A stretch of DNA of 64,000 bases from Martelella sp. AD-3. Its GTDB lineage: Bacteria; Pseudomonadota; Alphaproteobacteria; Rhizobiales; Rhizobiaceae. The notes under the pieces were generated by a model that worked only from the letters and a program-made list of their open reading frames with translations, did no database searches and was not told the DNA's origin. Of the stretch, positions 17,789-26,664 are shown piece after piece (within the stretch, counting starts at the first letter, position 1; each line of letters begins with the position of its first letter). Position numbers and translations under genes: made by a program. The DNA is taken from NCBI RefSeq assembly GCF_001578105.1, contig NZ_CP014275.1:3414501-3478500 (forward strand), given 5' to 3'.

Positions 17789-18874
17789 ATGTCACCCATA
17801 CCCTTCGCAGTCATCGGTTCGGGATGGCGGGCGTCTTTCTTTCTCAAGATCGCCGGAGTTCTTCCCGACCATTTCCGCGCCGTCGGCATCGTCTCAGGTC
17901 GGCCGGAGACCGAACGCAGGGCGCTGGCGGAGCGTTGGAACGTCGCGGTATTTGCTTCTGTCGACGCGCTTCTGGCGGCGACACGGCCCGAATTCGCTGT
18001 CGTTTCAGTGCGAAAGGACGAGATCGTCGAACGTATCTCGGAATTTGCCGCGCGCGATCTTCCCGTCCTCGCCGAAACCCCGGTCGCCCCCGATCATGAG
18101 GGATTGCGCGCGCTCCACGCACTGGTCGAGGCGGGCGCGAGGATCGAGGTGGCCGAGCAGTATTTCCTCCACCCGGTCATTTCGGCAATGCGGCGCCTGA
18201 TCGCAGACGGGCTGATCGGAACGCCCGGCTACGCCCATGTCTCGATCATGCAGACTTATCACGGCATATCCGTCATGCGGAAACTGCTCGGCATCGGCTT
18301 TGAAAACGCGACTGTCACCGCCAGCAGTTTTTCGCTGCCCGTGGTCAAGGGGCCGGGCCGCTACGACCAGCCGGAACGCCTCGAGATCATCGAGGCCGAC
18401 CAGACCATCGCCACCTTCGATTTCGGCGACAGGATCGGCATCTACGACTTTGCCGAGAGCCAGCACAGAAGCCGCATCCGCGCGCCGCGCATTACCGTGC
18501 GCGGCGAACGCGGCGAGATCACGCCGGAGCGTGCAACCTATCTGATCGACGAGCGCACGCCGATGTCTGTGGAACTTGCCCGCATGGACAAGGGGCATTT
18601 CACCAATTTCGAGGGCTATCACCATCACGGCGTCATGGCGGGCGGACGCTATGTCTACGAAAACCCCTTCCCCGGTCCGCACCTGACGGACGACGAGATC
18701 GCGGTCGCGACCTGCCTGCAGAACATGCGGCATTTCGTCGAAAGGGGCATTTCATCCTATAGCTTCGCCGAAGCCGCGCAGGATTGTTATCTTGCCGCGA
18801 CGATGCAAAAGGCCGCCGCGGACAAGACGCCGGTGACGAGCGAGACGCAAGCCTGGCGCCGCGCCACCGTCTGA
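17789..18874 (+). CDS. Gfo/Idh/MocA-family oxidoreductase
   Basis: A 361-residue NAD(P)-dependent dehydrogenase of the Gfo/Idh/MocA superfamily. The N-terminal Rossmann fold has FAVIGSGWRASFFLKIAG (GxGxxx in modified form) and the cofactor-proximal PVLAETPVAPD, which takes the place of the usual EKP motif: the expected catalytic lysine position reads ET. This is an unusual active-site variant if the alignment is right. The C-terminal domain includes HFTNFEGYHHHGVMAGGRYVY. It stands alone between the acnA terminator and exoD-like DNA, so context gives no substrate, but sugars or inositols are usual for the family. Confidence 0.75.
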   Translation: MSPIPFAVIGSGWRASFFLKIAGVLPDHFRAVGIVSGRPETERRALAERWNVAVFASVDALLAATRPEFAVVSVRKDEIVERISEFAARDLPVLAETPVAPDHEGLRALHALVEAGARIEVAEQYFLHPVISAMRRLIADGLIGTPGYAHVSIMQTYHGISVMRKLLGIGFENATVTASSFSLPVVKGPGRYDQPERLEIIEADQTIATFDFGDRIGIYDFAESQHRSRIRAPRITVRGERGEITPERATYLIDERTPMSVELARMDKGHFTNFEGYHHHGVMAGGRYVYENPFPGPHLTDDEIAVATCLQNMRHFVERGISSYSFAEAAQDCYLAATMQKAAADKTPVTSETQAWRRATV

Positions 18875-18973
18875 AGCCGCCAGACCGGGTTGCAAATCCT
18901 TCACACTTGAAACCGGAACGATGCGCGCGCCTTCGCGTTTTGCCGCCAAGGGACACATTGAGCGGAGCAAAGC

Positions 18974-19567
18974 GTGAGCAGCAACCAGGACGACGACCAA
19001 AACGCGCTGACCGGGATCACCCGCGAAGCGCTCGACCATTCCGACGGCGAGCGGGTTTCCGTTGACGACATGCTCACCACCTTCGGATCGGCCTCCTTCG
19101 TGCCGCTCCTGATCCTGCCGTCTCTGCTGGTGATGTCGCCGCTGGGCGGCGTGCCGGGGCTTTCATCACTCTTCGGCATCATGATCGTGCTGATCGCCGG
19201 CCAACGTCTGATCGGGCGGAAAAGCATCTGGCTTCCCGGCGTCATCCGCCGCCGTTCGATCGAAAGCGGCAAGGCTGCCAGGGCGATGGAGAAGATGCTG
19301 CCAGCGACCCGTTTCATCGATCGGCATTCGCGCCGGCGGCTTGCCTTTCTCTTCCGAGATCCGCTCGCCCTCATCCTGCCGCTGGCCTGCGTTCTGGCCG
19401 GCGCGTTCATGCCGGTTCTCGAACTCGTCCCCTTCGCTTCCGCCTTTCTCGGGCTTGCTGTCATGCTGGTTGCCTATGCGATGCTAAGCCGCGACGGTTT
19501 GTTCGCGCTCCTGGCGCTGGTACCGATCGCAGCGGCTCTCTGGACGGGAAAGACCGTCATCTTTTGA
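18974..19567 (+). CDS. exopolysaccharide synthesis ExoD-family membrane protein
   Basis: A 197-residue protein matching the ExoD family, which in Sinorhizobium affects exopolysaccharide production and alkali tolerance. An acidic N-terminus (NQDDDQNALTGI) is followed by VSVDDMLTTFGSASFVPLLILPSLLVMSPLGGVPGLSSLFG, seen here in pieces across residues 28-70, then three more membrane segments. RIDRHSRRR-like basic loops (TRFIDRHSRRRLAF) precede the second hydrophobic cluster. The GTG at 18974 has GGAG six bases upstream. It is monocistronic as far as can be seen. Its biochemical activity is not established. Confidence 0.8.
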   Translation: MSSNQDDDQNALTGITREALDHSDGERVSVDDMLTTFGSASFVPLLILPSLLVMSPLGGVPGLSSLFGIMIVLIAGQRLIGRKSIWLPGVIRRRSIESGKAARAMEKMLPATRFIDRHSRRRLAFLFRDPLALILPLACVLAGAFMPVLELVPFASAFLGLAVMLVAYAMLSRDGLFALLALVPIAAALWTGKTVIF

Positions 19568-19692
19568 TTACATGTTTTTTCACCCCATCGTGACTTTCGG
19601 TTGAAGGGCGATGAGGCTAGATTGACGCCATGCTTGACAAGCGCCGGCTGATAGTGGCCGCGCGATCCCTTTAACCGGTGAAGGTTCCTGCC

Positions 19693-20430
19693 GTGCTGAA
19701 GCAGACGATCATATCGGCCGCCTTTATTGCGGCTTTCGCCTTCTCCACGGCCGAGGCGGGCAAGATCCAGAACCCGCTCGGCGTTCTCGAGCTGTTCACC
19801 TCGCAAGGTTGCTCGTCCTGCCCGCCGGCCGACAGGGCAGCAGCCGAGATCGCCGGTCAAGGGGACATCATCGTCCTGAGCTTTCACGTCGATTACTGGA
19901 ACTATCTCGGCTGGACGGACACGATGAGCAGCCGTCAAAACACCGAACGGCAATATGCCTATGGCGAAGCCATGGGCCGCAGCGGGGTCTACACCCCGCA
20001 GGCGATCCTCAACGGCCGCGAGCAGATGATCGGCACCAGCAGGGCCGACCTCAACGACAGCCTCGAAACGCTTGCCGCCAAAGGAGACGGCCTCAACGTG
20101 CCGGTTTCCACGCAAATGCACGGCGACGAGGTGCTGATCGATATCGGCGCGGGCTCCGGCAAGGCGGACGTCCTCGTCGTCTATCTCAAGGGCGAGGAAG
20201 AGGTCGCCATCAAGGAAGGCGAGAACAAGGGCAAGACGATCACCTACCGCAACATCGTCACCGATGTGCAAACGGTGGGCATGTGGCACGGTTCGCCGAC
20301 CAGGATCACCCTCCCCGCCCGCGTTCTCGACGCGCGCGAGAGCGATGGCTGCGCCATTCTCCTGCAATCGACCGACAGGGCGGGCAATCCCGGCCCGATC
20401 CTCGGCGCCACGCTGATCACCACCCGCTGA
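19693..20430 (+). CDS. DUF1223 secreted thioredoxin-like protein
   Basis: A 245-residue protein of the DUF1223 family. A signal peptide ends near AFAFSTAEA, so the protein is likely periplasmic. The mature N-terminus reads VLELFTSQGCSSCPPADR, with a CSSC pair in a thioredoxin-like position, followed by LSFHVDYWNYLGWTD and YTPQAILNGREQM, the conserved DUF1223 blocks. GTG 19693 gives a proper signal start and has AAGG nine bases upstream; the GTG at 19678 adds five residues. Function is unknown; a thiol-redox role is inferred only from the CxxC. Confidence 0.8.
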   Translation: MLKQTIISAAFIAAFAFSTAEAGKIQNPLGVLELFTSQGCSSCPPADRAAAEIAGQGDIIVLSFHVDYWNYLGWTDTMSSRQNTERQYAYGEAMGRSGVYTPQAILNGREQMIGTSRADLNDSLETLAAKGDGLNVPVSTQMHGDEVLIDIGAGSGKADVLVVYLKGEEEVAIKEGENKGKTITYRNIVTDVQTVGMWHGSPTRITLPARVLDARESDGCAILLQSTDRAGNPGPILGATLITTR

Positions 20431-20569
20431 AGCGCCTGCCGAACGGGATTTTCGGCGCCCCAACGCCGGGTTTGCCCGAGGAATTAACAACTTCTTTACC
20501 ATGTTCGGCGAAAGCTATGGTCAGGACCCATGATGCGGTCTTGCGTGCGTAAAGGGGACAGCTTGCTTG

Positions 20570-23500
20570 ATGCGCCGCAGGAACCGCCAACCGGAGCGGG
20601 CGAAAACCATGGCGCAAACGCGGATGACCCAGGACGCAACGGGCGGCAGGCCCTCCCTCGATGCGCTCAACCGCACGATCGAAGGGCTCGAGTCGCGCCT
20701 CAGCGATCTGATGGAAGCGCGCCCCTCGCCGCAGCGTCCCACCCCGCGCCGCTTTCCAGACCCCCAACAGGAGCGGTTCCCGCGCGAGCGCTCAGCCATG
20801 CCCAACCCCGGCTCCGCCCGCGTCGATGCCGAACTGCGCGAGATCGGCCGCACGCTGAAAGACTTGCGCGCCAGCGTGCGCGAGGACTTCTCCGCAAGCC
20901 TGCGCGACGAGCTTACCGGGCTGCACACCATGCTCAGCCATCTCGACCGGCAGACCGATACGCGCGATCTCGACGAGGAAACCCGCGGTGAGTTGATCCG
21001 CATTTCCGAGGCCGTGGACTGGCTGGTTGCCAATGCGGCGGCTGACGACGACAGCCGGCTGATGGCCGAGTTCGACCATCTGCAATCGCTTCTGCGCGGC
21101 CTTGCCGACGCCAAGAGCATCACCCGGCTGGAGAACCGGTTCGAAAACATCGAACGCCAGCTTGCCCCCTTCGATGCCGGCCGGCTCGATGCCGAACTGG
21201 CAGCCCTTGCGCGCGGCATCGATGACCTCCGCCGCCAGGCTGACGACGATGACAGCGCCCGCAGCCTCGAGGATATCGAGCACCGCCTGTCGTCGCTGGC
21301 CCAGGCCATGGAGATGCTGTGCACCCGCTTTCCTGCCGTCGGCAAGAAGCTCGACGGGCAGATCGGCGCAATCGAACGGCGGATCGACGACATCAACCGC
21401 AACCTCGAAAACCTCGGACGCCGGCAGGCCGAACCCGTCCGCGATGCCGCAATCGAACGGCTCGAGGGGCGACTGTCCGAACTTGCGAGCGCGGTTACCG
21501 CCGTCGACTGGCAGATGCGCGACCAGGGCGCCAAACAGGCAACGCTTCTGGAAAACCTCGACGGCATGGCCCGTCGTTTCGAAGGCCATCGCGGCGATGA
21601 CGGACATCTGAAGCTCGAGGCGCGCATCGAGAAGCTCGCCGCCGCCGTGGAACGGATCGGCCCGGGAGTGGACCGCCACGCCCTCGGCAAGGCCGTTGCC
21701 GATCTTTCCGACAAGATCGGCGGGATCGACGTGGACGGCGCGGTGCGCAGGCTTTCCGAGAAGATCGAAGCCACCGCGTCCGCCGGCTTCGGAGAGGATG
21801 ACCGGCGTGAGTTGAAGACACAGCTGGACCGGCTGGCAGGCCTCGTCGCCGACAGCGCGCTGGAGCCGCGCGCGCTCGAAGACGTCGTCAGCCGCATCAA
21901 CGAGCGGATCGGACGCATCGACGTTCAGGGCAGCGAGCGCCGCCTTGCCGCCAAACTGGATTCGCTGAGCCTTTCCGCCAAGGGCGATGATGACCGGGCA
22001 GCGCTTCGCGACGATATCAGACGGCTTGCCGGCCTCATCGAAAACGGCCGGCGCGGCATCGAGCCGGCGGCCCTCGATCAGGCCGTGGCGAAGATCAACG
22101 ACAACATTTCCCGCATCGATCTCGCCGGCGCCGAGCGCAGGCTCTCCTCCCAGATTGCCGCCATGCCGGCGCGCGCAAGCGAGCCCGCCGGCAAGACCGC
22201 ATCCCTGGACACGGAAGCTTTCGAAAGGCGCCTTGCCGCCCGCATCGACGCGCTCGACCTCTCCGGCACCGAGGAGCGCCTCACGCGCCGGATCGCCGCG
22301 CTTGAAAACGACGGCGCGGAGGACCGGCTCAGCGCCCAGCTCTCCGCCCTTGCCAGCCGTTTCGACGAAAGCCGGCGCGACACCGGCGCGCCCGCGCTTT
22401 CCAAACTCGAACGCCAGATCGCCGAACTGACCACGCTCGTCAGCCGGCCGGATCCGAAACTGCCGCTGGCCGAGCTTGAGGACCGCATCGGCGCGCGCAT
22501 CGAGAGCCTGACGGCCAGCAATGACGATTATCTCATCGAGGCGGCGCAACATGCCGCCGAGGAGGCGTTGAAGACGTTCGAGGCCCGCCGCAAGGGCGAG
22601 GCCGACGAACATATCGCCGTCATCAAGGCGCTGGCCGCCGACATGAGAAACCTCCATAAGGCCGGCCGCGACAACGAGGGCGCCGCGTCCCTGCATGAAA
22701 CGCTGAAGACGATCGCGGGCAGGCTCGACACGCTGAACGTCGATGATGACGACAAGGCGCCGACCGGTGAGCGGAGGCGCGCGGAGCCCGGCCCTTTCGT
22801 CGCGACAGCGGCGACCGCCGCACCGGAAGCGAAACGCGACGCTGAGGAAACAGTCCGGGAAGAGCGGCAACCGCCACGCTTCGAGACCCGGTTTGCAGCG
22901 CCGGCAGCAAGGCCCGCCCCTGCCCCCGAGGTCAGGACCGACGACACGGCCAGCAACGATGTGCTCGACATCCTCTCGCGCGTGCGCGCCGGACAGAAGT
23001 CCGAAGGCCCGGTGCTGCCGGTCCATGACCGGCCGGTGGCCAAGACCGAATACAAGAAGCGCGATCCCGGCAAGCCCGCAGGCCCGCGCAACCAGCGCTT
23101 ATCCGCCATCGGCCCGCAGGGCGACCTGATTGCCGCGGCGCGCCGTGCCGCCCGTTCGGCGCTCGCCAACGCCGAGGACATGACGCCCTCGGTTACGACC
23201 AAGGGAGACAGGCACGCGAAGGACGGCGATAGCGGCAATGGCGACAATGACGACAGGGCCGCCGGCGACGGCTTCTCGCGCAGGCCCGTCTACCTTGCCG
23301 CCGGCGCCATTCTGCTGGCCATCGTCGCCTACCCCTTCCTCACCGATTTCGGGCGCGATCGGGAAACCATCATGGAGGCGGTCAAGACCTTCGAGAACAA
23401 CCCGCCGAGCCTTGCCGCGCCTGCGCGCACGCCGGCAGACCAGGCGATTCCGCAGACCCCGGCAACCCGCAACGTCGCGGCCGCCCCCTCCCTGCGCGCG

Positions 23501-24829
23501 CCCGAGCGCGGCGCGGTCAAGACCAACTTTGCCGCCGAGGCCCGCGAGATTGCCGCCGCACCCGCCGCCGACGCCTTCCGCATGATCGAGGCCGACAACA
23601 CGCTCGTAACCGGCAGCATCAAGCCGGATGCACCCGTCGCCGCGACGGCCGGCAGTTCCGGGTCGGCGCCGCGGGGGGCGCCCGCCGAGCCGCCCGTTGC
23701 CGCCGCCCCGCCGGCTGCCAAGCCGCGCGAAATGGAAGCACCGGTCGAAACCGCGTCGGTCACCACCGAGGATGTGCTCGACATGCTGGCCGCGCCGTCG
23801 GCCGCACGCGAGGCGTCGTCCGTGCCCTCGACGCCGGTCCGCAAAGACCCGCAGGCAGCAGCACGGAAGACGCCGGCCGCTGCCGTCAGCAATTCGCCGC
23901 CGCCCGAGGCAAGCGGAAAGAGCGAGGCGCTGACCGCGCAGCGACCGAAGGAACCAGCACCGCTCGACATTACCGTTCCCAAAACCATAAAGCCGGTCGC
24001 ACTCGCCGATGCGGCGCGGAACGGCAATCCGGACGCGCTTTACGAGATCGGCATGCGCTACCAGGAAGGCCTTGGTCTCAAGCGCGATCCGGCCGAAGCG
24101 GCCGCCTGGTTCGACGAAGCCGCCGAACGCGGTTCCGCGCCTGCCGCCTTCCAGCTCGGCAGCCTCTATGAAAAGGGCATCGGCGTCGACCAGGATGCAG
24201 CGAAGGCGATCACGCTCTACCGCTCGGCCGCCCGGGCCGGCAATGTCAGCGCCATGCACAACCTCGCCGTCATGCTCGCAAACGGCGCCGGCAGCGGCAA
24301 ACCCGACTTCGCCGAAGCCGCGAAATGGTTCAGGGAAGCCGCCGAGCACGGCGTCGCCGACAGCCAGTTCAATCTCGCCATCCTGCATGCGCGCGGCGCC
24401 GGCGTCGATGCCGATCTCGCCCAGTCCTACAAATGGTTTGCGATCGCCGCGGCCGGCGGCGACGAGGAAGCCGCCAAACGGCGCAACGAAGTGGCCGAGG
24501 CCCTGTCCGACGCCGATCTCAACCGCGGCCGGAAGCTCGCAGCGGACTGGGAAGCCAGGGAGCCTCTCCCGGCCGCCAATACAGTGACCGCGCCGCCCGA
24601 ATGGCTGCCGCAGGAAAAGATCGCAAGCGCGCCCGACAAGCAGGCGATCATCCGCGACATCCAGTCGATCCTCAATGAACGCGGATATGACGCCGGTCCC
24701 GAAGACGGACTTCTCGGCGCAAAGACCGATTCCGCGATCAAGGCCTTCCAGACGAAAAACGGCCTTGAGCCAAACGGCGCGATCACGCCCGCTCTGGTGG
24801 AGACATTGCTCAACAGCAACAGCGTCTGA
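20570..24829 (+). CDS. podJ: PodJ-like polar organiser: coiled coil, membrane helix, Sel1 repeats, peptidoglycan-binding domain
   Basis: A very long protein of about 1,419 residues. Residues ~1-760 are acidic, helical and rich in recurring ALxxxxxxIxxxIxRIDxxGxERRL segments, which predicts a long cytoplasmic coiled coil. A single transmembrane helix (PVYLAAGAILLAIVAYPFL) sits near residue 910, followed by a Pro/Ala-rich linker. Sel1/TPR-like repeats span about residues 1140-1310 (DALYEIGMRYQEGLGL, AAFQLGSLYEKGIGV, AMHNLAVMLANG, SQFNLAILHARG). A C-terminal PG_binding_1 domain holds LNERGYDAGPEDGLLGAKTD. This matches PodJ of Caulobacter and Agrobacterium, which organises the cell pole and, in Agrobacterium, the growth-pole to old-pole transition. 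The start is either ATG 20570 or the preceding TTG. Confidence 0.85.
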   Translation: MRRRNRQPERAKTMAQTRMTQDATGGRPSLDALNRTIEGLESRLSDLMEARPSPQRPTPRRFPDPQQERFPRERSAMPNPGSARVDAELREIGRTLKDLRASVREDFSASLRDELTGLHTMLSHLDRQTDTRDLDEETRGELIRISEAVDWLVANAAADDDSRLMAEFDHLQSLLRGLADAKSITRLENRFENIERQLAPFDAGRLDAELAALARGIDDLRRQADDDDSARSLEDIEHRLSSLAQAMEMLCTRFPAVGKKLDGQIGAIERRIDDINRNLENLGRRQAEPVRDAAIERLEGRLSELASAVTAVDWQMRDQGAKQATLLENLDGMARRFEGHRGDDGHLKLEARIEKLAAAVERIGPGVDRHALGKAVADLSDKIGGIDVDGAVRRLSEKIEATASAGFGEDDRRELKTQLDRLAGLVADSALEPRALEDVVSRINERIGRIDVQGSERRLAAKLDSLSLSAKGDDDRAALRDDIRRLAGLIENGRRGIEPAALDQAVAKINDNISRIDLAGAERRLSSQIAAMPARASEPAGKTASLDTEAFERRLAARIDALDLSGTEERLTRRIAALENDGAEDRLSAQLSALASRFDESRRDTGAPALSKLERQIAELTTLVSRPDPKLPLAELEDRIGARIESLTASNDDYLIEAAQHAAEEALKTFEARRKGEADEHIAVIKALAADMRNLHKAGRDNEGAASLHETLKTIAGRLDTLNVDDDDKAPTGERRRAEPGPFVATAATAAPEAKRDAEETVREERQPPRFETRFAAPAARPAPAPEVRTDDTASNDVLDILSRVRAGQKSEGPVLPVHDRPVAKTEYKKRDPGKPAGPRNQRLSAIGPQGDLIAAARRAARSALANAEDMTPSVTTKGDRHAKDGDSGNGDNDDRAAGDGFSRRPVYLAAGAILLAIVAYPFLTDFGRDRETIMEAVKTFENNPPSLAAPARTPADQAIPQTPATRNVAAAPSLRAPERGAVKTNFAAEAREIAAAPAADAFRMIEADNTLVTGSIKPDAPVAATAGSSGSAPRGAPAEPPVAAAPPAAKPREMEAPVETASVTTEDVLDMLAAPSAAREASSVPSTPVRKDPQAAARKTPAAAVSNSPPPEASGKSEALTAQRPKEPAPLDITVPKTIKPVALADAARNGNPDALYEIGMRYQEGLGLKRDPAEAAAWFDEAAERGSAPAAFQLGSLYEKGIGVDQDAAKAITLYRSAARAGNVSAMHNLAVMLANGAGSGKPDFAEAAKWFREAAEHGVADSQFNLAILHARGAGVDADLAQSYKWFAIAAAGGDEEAAKRRNEVAEALSDADLNRGRKLAADWEAREPLPAANTVTAPPEWLPQEKIASAPDKQAIIRDIQSILNERGYDAGPEDGLLGAKTDSAIKAFQTKNGLEPNGAITPALVETLLNSNSV

Positions 24830-24949
24830 GAAGAATAAGCGGATCGCAACCGTTTGAATTGACACAAGCGACATCAAGTCGCAGAAAGAAACCGGACCTT
24901 AAACAGGCTGGACGAGACCCGTCCGGCCCTTCCGCTATTGGGGAAACGC

Positions 24950-25876
24950 GTGTCGATTTACCTGCCGATTGCCGAACTTTCGGTGAATATCTTCGTCATT
25001 CTCGGCATGGGCGCGGCAGTCGGTTTCCTCTCTGGCATGTTCGGCGTCGGCGGCGGTTTCCTGATCACGCCGCTCCTGATCTTCTACCATATTCCCCCGG
25101 TCGTCGCCGTTGCCACCGGAGCGAGCCAGGTGGTCGCTTCTTCGGTCTCGGGCACACTCACCCATTTCAGGCGCGGCACGCTCGACATGAAGCTCGGGAC
25201 GGTGCTTCTGACCGGCGGTCTCGTGGGCGCGACGATCGGCGTATGGCTGTTTTCGCTTCTGCGCGACCTCGGCCAACTCGATCTGGTGATCTCGATCCTC
25301 TATGTCGTGCTGTTGAGCTCGATCGGCGGGCTGATGCTGGTGGAAAGCATCAGGGCGATCCGCCGCAGCGCCAGCCAGAAGCCGGTTTCCTTCCGCAAGC
25401 CCGGCCAGCACAACTGGGTCCACCGCCTGCCTTTCAAGATGCGCTTCAAGAAGTCGAAGCTCTATCTGAGCGTCATTCCGGTGTTCCTGCTCGGCGGCAC
25501 GATCGGCGTGCTCACCTCCTCGCTCGGCATCGGCGGCGGCTTCATCATGGTGCCGGCGATGATTTATCTCCTGCGCATCCCGACCAATATCGTCGTCGGC
25601 ACGTCACTGTTCCAGATCATCTTCGTCTCCGCCTACACGACCGTGGTTCAGGCCGTGACCAATTATGCGGTCGATATCGTGCTCGCGACGATCCTGATGC
25701 TCTCGAGCGTCATCGGCGCGCAATACGGCGTCCGCGTCGGCCAGAAGCTGAAGGGCGAACAGTTGCGGGCGCTGCTCGCGCTGCTCATCCTGGCCGTCGG
25801 CGTGCGCCTTGCCTTCGGTCTGGTCGCAACGCCGACCGACCTGTTCTCCGTCGTCTTCGAGGGAGCGCCGGAATGA
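24950..25876 (+). CDS. TauE/SafE-family sulfite or sulfonate exporter
   Basis: A 308-residue membrane protein of the TauE/SafE family, which moves sulfite, sulfoacetate or other anions. Two internal repeats each contain the family glycine motif: GFLSGMFGVGGGFLITPLL near residue 25 and GVLTSSLGIGGGFIMVPAM near residue 185. A hydrophilic basic loop (about residues 140-165) separates them. The GTG at 24950 is preceded by GGGG at six bases; an upstream TTG would add four residues. The stop overlaps the next gene by four bases, so it is coupled to the TIGR02186 gene, a recurrent pairing in rhizobia. Confidence 0.88.
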   Translation: MSIYLPIAELSVNIFVILGMGAAVGFLSGMFGVGGGFLITPLLIFYHIPPVVAVATGASQVVASSVSGTLTHFRRGTLDMKLGTVLLTGGLVGATIGVWLFSLLRDLGQLDLVISILYVVLLSSIGGLMLVESIRAIRRSASQKPVSFRKPGQHNWVHRLPFKMRFKKSKLYLSVIPVFLLGGTIGVLTSSLGIGGGFIMVPAMIYLLRIPTNIVVGTSLFQIIFVSAYTTVVQAVTNYAVDIVLATILMLSSVIGAQYGVRVGQKLKGEQLRALLALLILAVGVRLAFGLVATPTDLFSVVFEGAPE

Positions 25877-26664
25877 TGAGAAAGCTGCTGACCCTCTTCG
25901 CCCTCGTTCTTGCGCCCGCCCTTTCCGCCGCGCAGGAACAGGCGCCCGTCATCCAGCAGGAAACGCTGGAGATCGGCACATCGACCAACGAGATCGCCAT
26001 CACCTCGGACTTTTCCGGCGCCGACCTCACCGTGTTCGGCGCGATCAACGATGCCGATCCGATCCTTCTGTCAAAGGGCGGTTATGACATCGTCGTGATC
26101 CTCGAAGGCCCGAAGGCGGAGGCCGACGTGCGCCGCAAGGAGCGGGTCTTCGGCATCTGGATCAACCGCCAGACCATTTCTTTCGAGCATGTACCGCGCT
26201 CCTATTCGATCTCCAGCACGCGCCCGCTGGAAGACGTCACCTCGCCGCAGGAACTGAATTCGGGCGGCATCGGCGTCACGCATCTGCGAATATCGCCGGT
26301 CGGCTATTTCGGCGATGCCAGCGATGTCGCGACCTTCCGCCAGGCGATGCTCCGGCTGAACGCGGCCGACGGGCTTTACGATACCGAGGATGACGGCGTG
26401 AAATTCGTCTCCAACAGCCTGTTTCGCGCGAGCCTGAGGCTGCCGGTGAACATTCCCGAAGGCACCCACACCGTGCAGGCTTATCTGTTCAAGGAAGGAC
26501 GCCAGATCTCAACACAGAACCTGCCGCTCAATGTGGTCAAGACCGGGCTCGAGGCCCAGCTCACCACCGCCGCCCACGAGTATCCGCTGTTCTACGGCCT
26601 CGGCGCGGTGTTCATTGCGCTGTTTTCCGGCTGGTTCGCAAGCGTCATTTTCAGGAAGAACTGA
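25873..26664 (+). CDS. TIGR02186-family membrane-anchored protein
   Basis: A 263-residue protein with a signal peptide (LLTLFALVLAPALSAAQ) and a C-terminal transmembrane helix (YGLGAVFIALFSGWFASVIF). The large domain between them should therefore face the periplasm. It matches the TIGR02186 family, known only as the partner of TauE-like transporters: GTSTNEIAITSDFSGADLTV, VVILEGP and KERVFGIWIN are its typical blocks. ATG 25873 overlaps the transporter's stop (ATGA). A role as periplasmic accessory or sensor domain of the transporter is inferred from this fixed pairing. Its 3' end overlaps the convergent phosphotransferase gene by 14 bases. Confidence 0.85.
   Translation: MMRKLLTLFALVLAPALSAAQEQAPVIQQETLEIGTSTNEIAITSDFSGADLTVFGAINDADPILLSKGGYDIVVILEGPKAEADVRRKERVFGIWINRQTISFEHVPRSYSISSTRPLEDVTSPQELNSGGIGVTHLRISPVGYFGDASDVATFRQAMLRLNAADGLYDTEDDGVKFVSNSLFRASLRLPVNIPEGTHTVQAYLFKEGRQISTQNLPLNVVKTGLEAQLTTAAHEYPLFYGLGAVFIALFSGWFASVIFRKN

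Noticed and set aside
14911..17889. A 992-codon minus-strand open frame opposite acnA
   Set aside because: The plus strand encodes aconitase with all cluster cysteines; the antisense translation has no family features and crosses the acnA terminator.
24859..25872. N-terminal extension of the TIGR02186 frame across the TauE gene
   Set aside because: The extension is out-of-frame reading of the transporter gene. The true start is the ATG at 25873, which overlaps the transporter stop and begins a signal peptide.
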